Of a stretch of DNA of 64,000 nt, positions 62,146 to 64,000 are shown piece by piece; the stretch's first letter is position 1; each line of letters begins with the position of its first letter. Under the pieces are notes generated by a model. It saw only the letters and a list, made by a program, of their open reading frames with translations. It did no database searches and was not told the origin of the DNA. This stretch comes from Streptomyces sp. NBC_00078 (GTDB lineage: Bacteria > Actinomycetota > Actinomycetes > Streptomycetales > Streptomycetaceae): positions 5,332,001-5,396,000 of the forward strand of contig NZ_JAPELX010000001.1 in NCBI RefSeq assembly GCF_026343335.1, given 5' to 3'. Made by a program: the position numbers and the translations under genes.

Positions 62146-62351
62146 GGCGATCCTCCCCGTGTGGTTCAGAGGCAACCGGACTGTCCGTTTGCAACAGTGG
62201 ACGCTACCGCACCACACATAGCCGTCGTCCAGTGCTGCCGGAGATCTGATCATCCGGTGAACAAACCGTGGTCATCCGGGCAGGAGGGCCAGGTAAAACG
62301 GGACCCATGCGTCGGTATGCTGATGCTCTTGAGACAGCGGGGGAGGCTGTT

Positions 62352-62612
62352 ATGGCAAATCCTGACATACAGGAACTCAACCACCGTGCCAGCCAGTTGA
62401 GGTCGCTGGCTGACCACGTCGACGCGCTCGTCGACGCAGCCAAGAAGCACAGCACCGTCGGCATGAAATCCTGGTCGGGGCCGAACGCGGACCATGTGCG
62501 CGGCAAGCTGAAGAGCTGGCAGACGACGTGCGGCACGGTCGCCCAGGCGCTCCGCGACGAGGCGCACCAGTGCACCAAGGACGCCAAGGACCTGCAGAAC
62601 CAGAAGAAGTGA
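62352..62612 (+). CDS. WXG100/ESAT-6-like protein B
   Basis: An 86-residue WXG100 protein: LNHRASQLRSLADHVDALVD, SWSGPNADHVRGKLKSWQTT (WxG), ALRDEAHQCTKDAKDLQ. ATG 62352 follows GGGAGG. Same length as protein A but on the opposite strand, with a divergent promoter region of 206 bases between them. May pair as an Esx heterodimer. Confidence 0.9.
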   Translation: MANPDIQELNHRASQLRSLADHVDALVDAAKKHSTVGMKSWSGPNADHVRGKLKSWQTTCGTVAQALRDEAHQCTKDAKDLQNQKK

Positions 62613-62651
62613 GCCGGCGCTGACGCCGCCTCGCGGAAGGAACCCAGCCCA

Positions 62652-63491
62652 GTGCCTTCGTACGACAGCTCCCGAGCCCGTTTCCGCCTGGCAGACCGCC
62701 ACATCGCCGTCTTCGCCCACCTCTTGGACGGCGAGACACCACCCGAAGAGCTGTGGGAGTCGCTGGTCGAACTCCAGCGGATCGGCCTGGTCGGCGAGGA
62801 GGGCGAGTTGGCCCCGCTGCTGCGCGACCTGCTCGGCACGCTGGCCGACCCCATGGTGCTTATCCAGGTAGAGGTCACTGGTGAGCACGGCCCCGTCAAC
62901 CACGGCGTGGTCGTGGGCCAGGAAGCCGTCATCTCGCACGACGGCTGGCCGGGCGAGGAGGAGTCGGAGTACATCTCCATCGAGCCCAACACCCTCGTCT
63001 GGGAGCTGGCCCGCAAGGTCAATCTGCACCGTGGCGAGAAGCCCGAGGAGGGCGCCCCCGAGGTCCGCCTCAAGACGAAGATGGCGGCCCTGGACGCTGC
63101 GTTCGTGGCGCTGGAGGAACCCGGTGAGGACGACGACGCGACGCGGGAACTCGTACGCAAGGCGCTTGTCGAGGCCGACTCCGACCTCAAGGACCCGGCC
63201 CTCGGGCAGTTCCTGGAGCTGGTCGTCGCCCTCAACGCCACCTGGCGCATCACAACCGCCTGGGACGGCAAGCACGACGGCCAGACGTCCACCATGATCC
63301 GCGCTCTCGCCGTCTGGGACTGCGGCCCCCTCGGCTACTGGATCCGCGAACAGCCCGAGGAGCCCATCGTGCCGGGCCAGGTCGGCCCGGACAGCGCACT
63401 CGTGCTGGTGAGGTCCAACTCGGCCGAGGTCTGGGAGAAGATCACGGATCTGCTGCCGGACAAGGAAGAGCTGCCGATCCAGGGCGAGTGA
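62652..63491 (+). CDS. EspG-like ESX-associated protein
   Basis: A 279-residue protein: RLADRHIAVFAHLLDGETPP, ELWESLVELQRIGLVGEEGE, LIQVEVTGEHGPVNHGVVVG, then beta-rich and helical parts ending ITDLLPDKEELPIQGE. The pattern and place after WXG100 genes resemble ESX EspG-type cytosolic chaperones. GTG start at 62652, 39 bases after WXG100 B. Family call is tentative. Confidence 0.6.
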   Translation: MPSYDSSRARFRLADRHIAVFAHLLDGETPPEELWESLVELQRIGLVGEEGELAPLLRDLLGTLADPMVLIQVEVTGEHGPVNHGVVVGQEAVISHDGWPGEEESEYISIEPNTLVWELARKVNLHRGEKPEEGAPEVRLKTKMAALDAAFVALEEPGEDDDATRELVRKALVEADSDLKDPALGQFLELVVALNATWRITTAWDGKHDGQTSTMIRALAVWDCGPLGYWIREQPEEPIVPGQVGPDSALVLVRSNSAEVWEKITDLLPDKEELPIQGE

Positions 63492-63513
63492 CGGCAGAGA
63501 TTCTGTACAGAGC

Positions 63514-64000
63514 ATGAGGAACGTCAACCCGGATGACCTGGATCAGCTCGCCAAGCTGTTCGACGGCAGGGGCGGAGTACAGGACAAGCTCGACGAGGCT
63601 TTCGCCAGGGCTTCGCGACTGGGCGTCAGCGGCAAGCTGACAGCCGTCAAGCCCCTGCGGACCTGGGTCTCCGACACGGCGCCGGATCTACGGAAGAGGG
63701 CCGCCATCGCGCGGCTGGAGGACGGAGATCCAGAAGCCGGCCTTCGATGGGCCGGATTCGACCCCAAGGACATCGTCAAGGCCGGCGTCTACCTCAAGGC
63801 TCCGGGTGTCCTTCTCATTGCCAACGCGATGGCCATCAGCGGCGATTCGAAAGCGGATGCCTTCCGCCGCAAGTCGAGGGAGTCCCTTGACGACTGGGTC
63901 GACCGGCTGCGCGCGCATGGCGTCGCACAGATTCCGGCGCTGACGCCCTACGAGAAGGAGATCGCGGAGATCCTCGGTGATGTCGGCGATGCCACGTCCA
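63514..64000 (+). CDS. start of a probable ESX-secreted protein (partial)
   Basis: ATG 63514, open to the window end (162 codons seen). MRNVNPDDLDQLAKLFDGRG, LDEAFARASRLGVSGKLTAV, DWVDRLRAHGVAQIPALTPY. It begins 22 bases after the EspG-like gene. The alpha-helical N-terminus with NPDDLxxLAKLFDG resembles the leader domain of actinobacterial polymorphic toxins or ESX substrates. The C-terminal part lies outside the window, so function is open. Confidence 0.65.
   Translation, partial: MRNVNPDDLDQLAKLFDGRGGVQDKLDEAFARASRLGVSGKLTAVKPLRTWVSDTAPDLRKRAAIARLEDGDPEAGLRWAGFDPKDIVKAGVYLKAPGVLLIANAMAISGDSKADAFRRKSRESLDDWVDRLRAHGVAQIPALTPYEKEIAEILGDVGDATS

Overview
This is high-GC actinobacterial DNA. 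Codon use, GTG/TTG starts, overlapping ATGA/TTGA junctions, Tat lipoproteins, the futalosine menaquinone genes and a Streptomyces-type ESX locus all point to the genus Streptomyces. Gene order from hemL to the eccC homologue looks like the conserved core of a Streptomyces chromosome (compare SCO4469-SCO4508 of S. coelicolor, from memory). Into it are set a 10.7 kb integrated element and several IS605/TnpB-type scars.

Layout. (1) 1-10.4 kb: an L-arabinose locus. araB-araA-araD lie on the minus strand behind a readable promoter and operator; a YtfQ/YtfR/YtfT/YjfF-type sugar ABC transporter lies on the plus strand behind its own palindrome. (2) 10.4-11.1 kb: a scar made of the 3' tail of an AbfB-type (arabinose-binding) protein, an IS605-family right end and a decayed tnpB 3' fragment. 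(3) 11.1-21.85 kb: an integrated element bounded by a 54-bp direct repeat, with a tyrosine integrase at its right end and paired 11-bp-spaced arm-type repeats near both ends. Its left third is a mosaic of fragments (integrase, DUF6262-like, RHS, arsC). Its centre is a compact locus that looks like a small ribosomal-peptide pathway: an XRE/TPR regulator divergent from a DUF6415-like gene, two single-helix micropeptides, a 38-residue candidate precursor, a strong hairpin, a stand-alone asparagine-synthetase-like enzyme, a methyltransferase and a YdcF-like protein. Its right part has two adjacent genes sharing a 27-residue motif that resembles bacterial amyloid-signalling/RHIM-like motifs.

(4) 21.8-30.6 kb: the integration target gene, then hemL, a histidine phosphatase, a deacetylase-like lipoprotein and the System II cytochrome c maturation operon (ResA, CcdA, ResB, CcsB). 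(5) 30.6-38 kb: a TnpB element that replaced the facing ends of an oxygenase and a deaminase gene, then a transglutaminase-like protein, a double-HTH MerR regulator, and a quinone oxidoreductase divergent from an ArsR-family regulator. (6) 38-46.9 kb: menaquinone genes (UbiD-like decarboxylase, MqnP, UbiX-like, MqnE) with an Lrp regulator and a rhomboid protease; then a truncated UdgX-type uracil-DNA glycosylase and a headless GNAT joined by an IS right-end scar, a TetR regulator, a frameshifted LiaF-like gene and a MaoC/FabG remnant. (7) 47-51.3 kb: two tandem long-chain acyl-CoA synthetases. (8) 51.3-56.2 kb: PIG-L deacetylase, methyltransferase, AzlCD exporter with divergent XRE-cupin regulator, cold-shock protein, MqnA. 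(9) 56.2-64 kb: a decayed PQQ-propeller gene, then an ESX/type VII locus with a large FHA-containing EccC, two 86-residue WXG100 proteins on opposite strands, an EspG-like protein and the start of a probable secreted substrate.

The most unusual content is the peptide-like locus inside the integrated element, the amyloid-motif gene pair beside its integrase, and the repeated TnpB-type scars joining halves of unrelated genes. All family assignments come from reading translated motifs; no searches were run.
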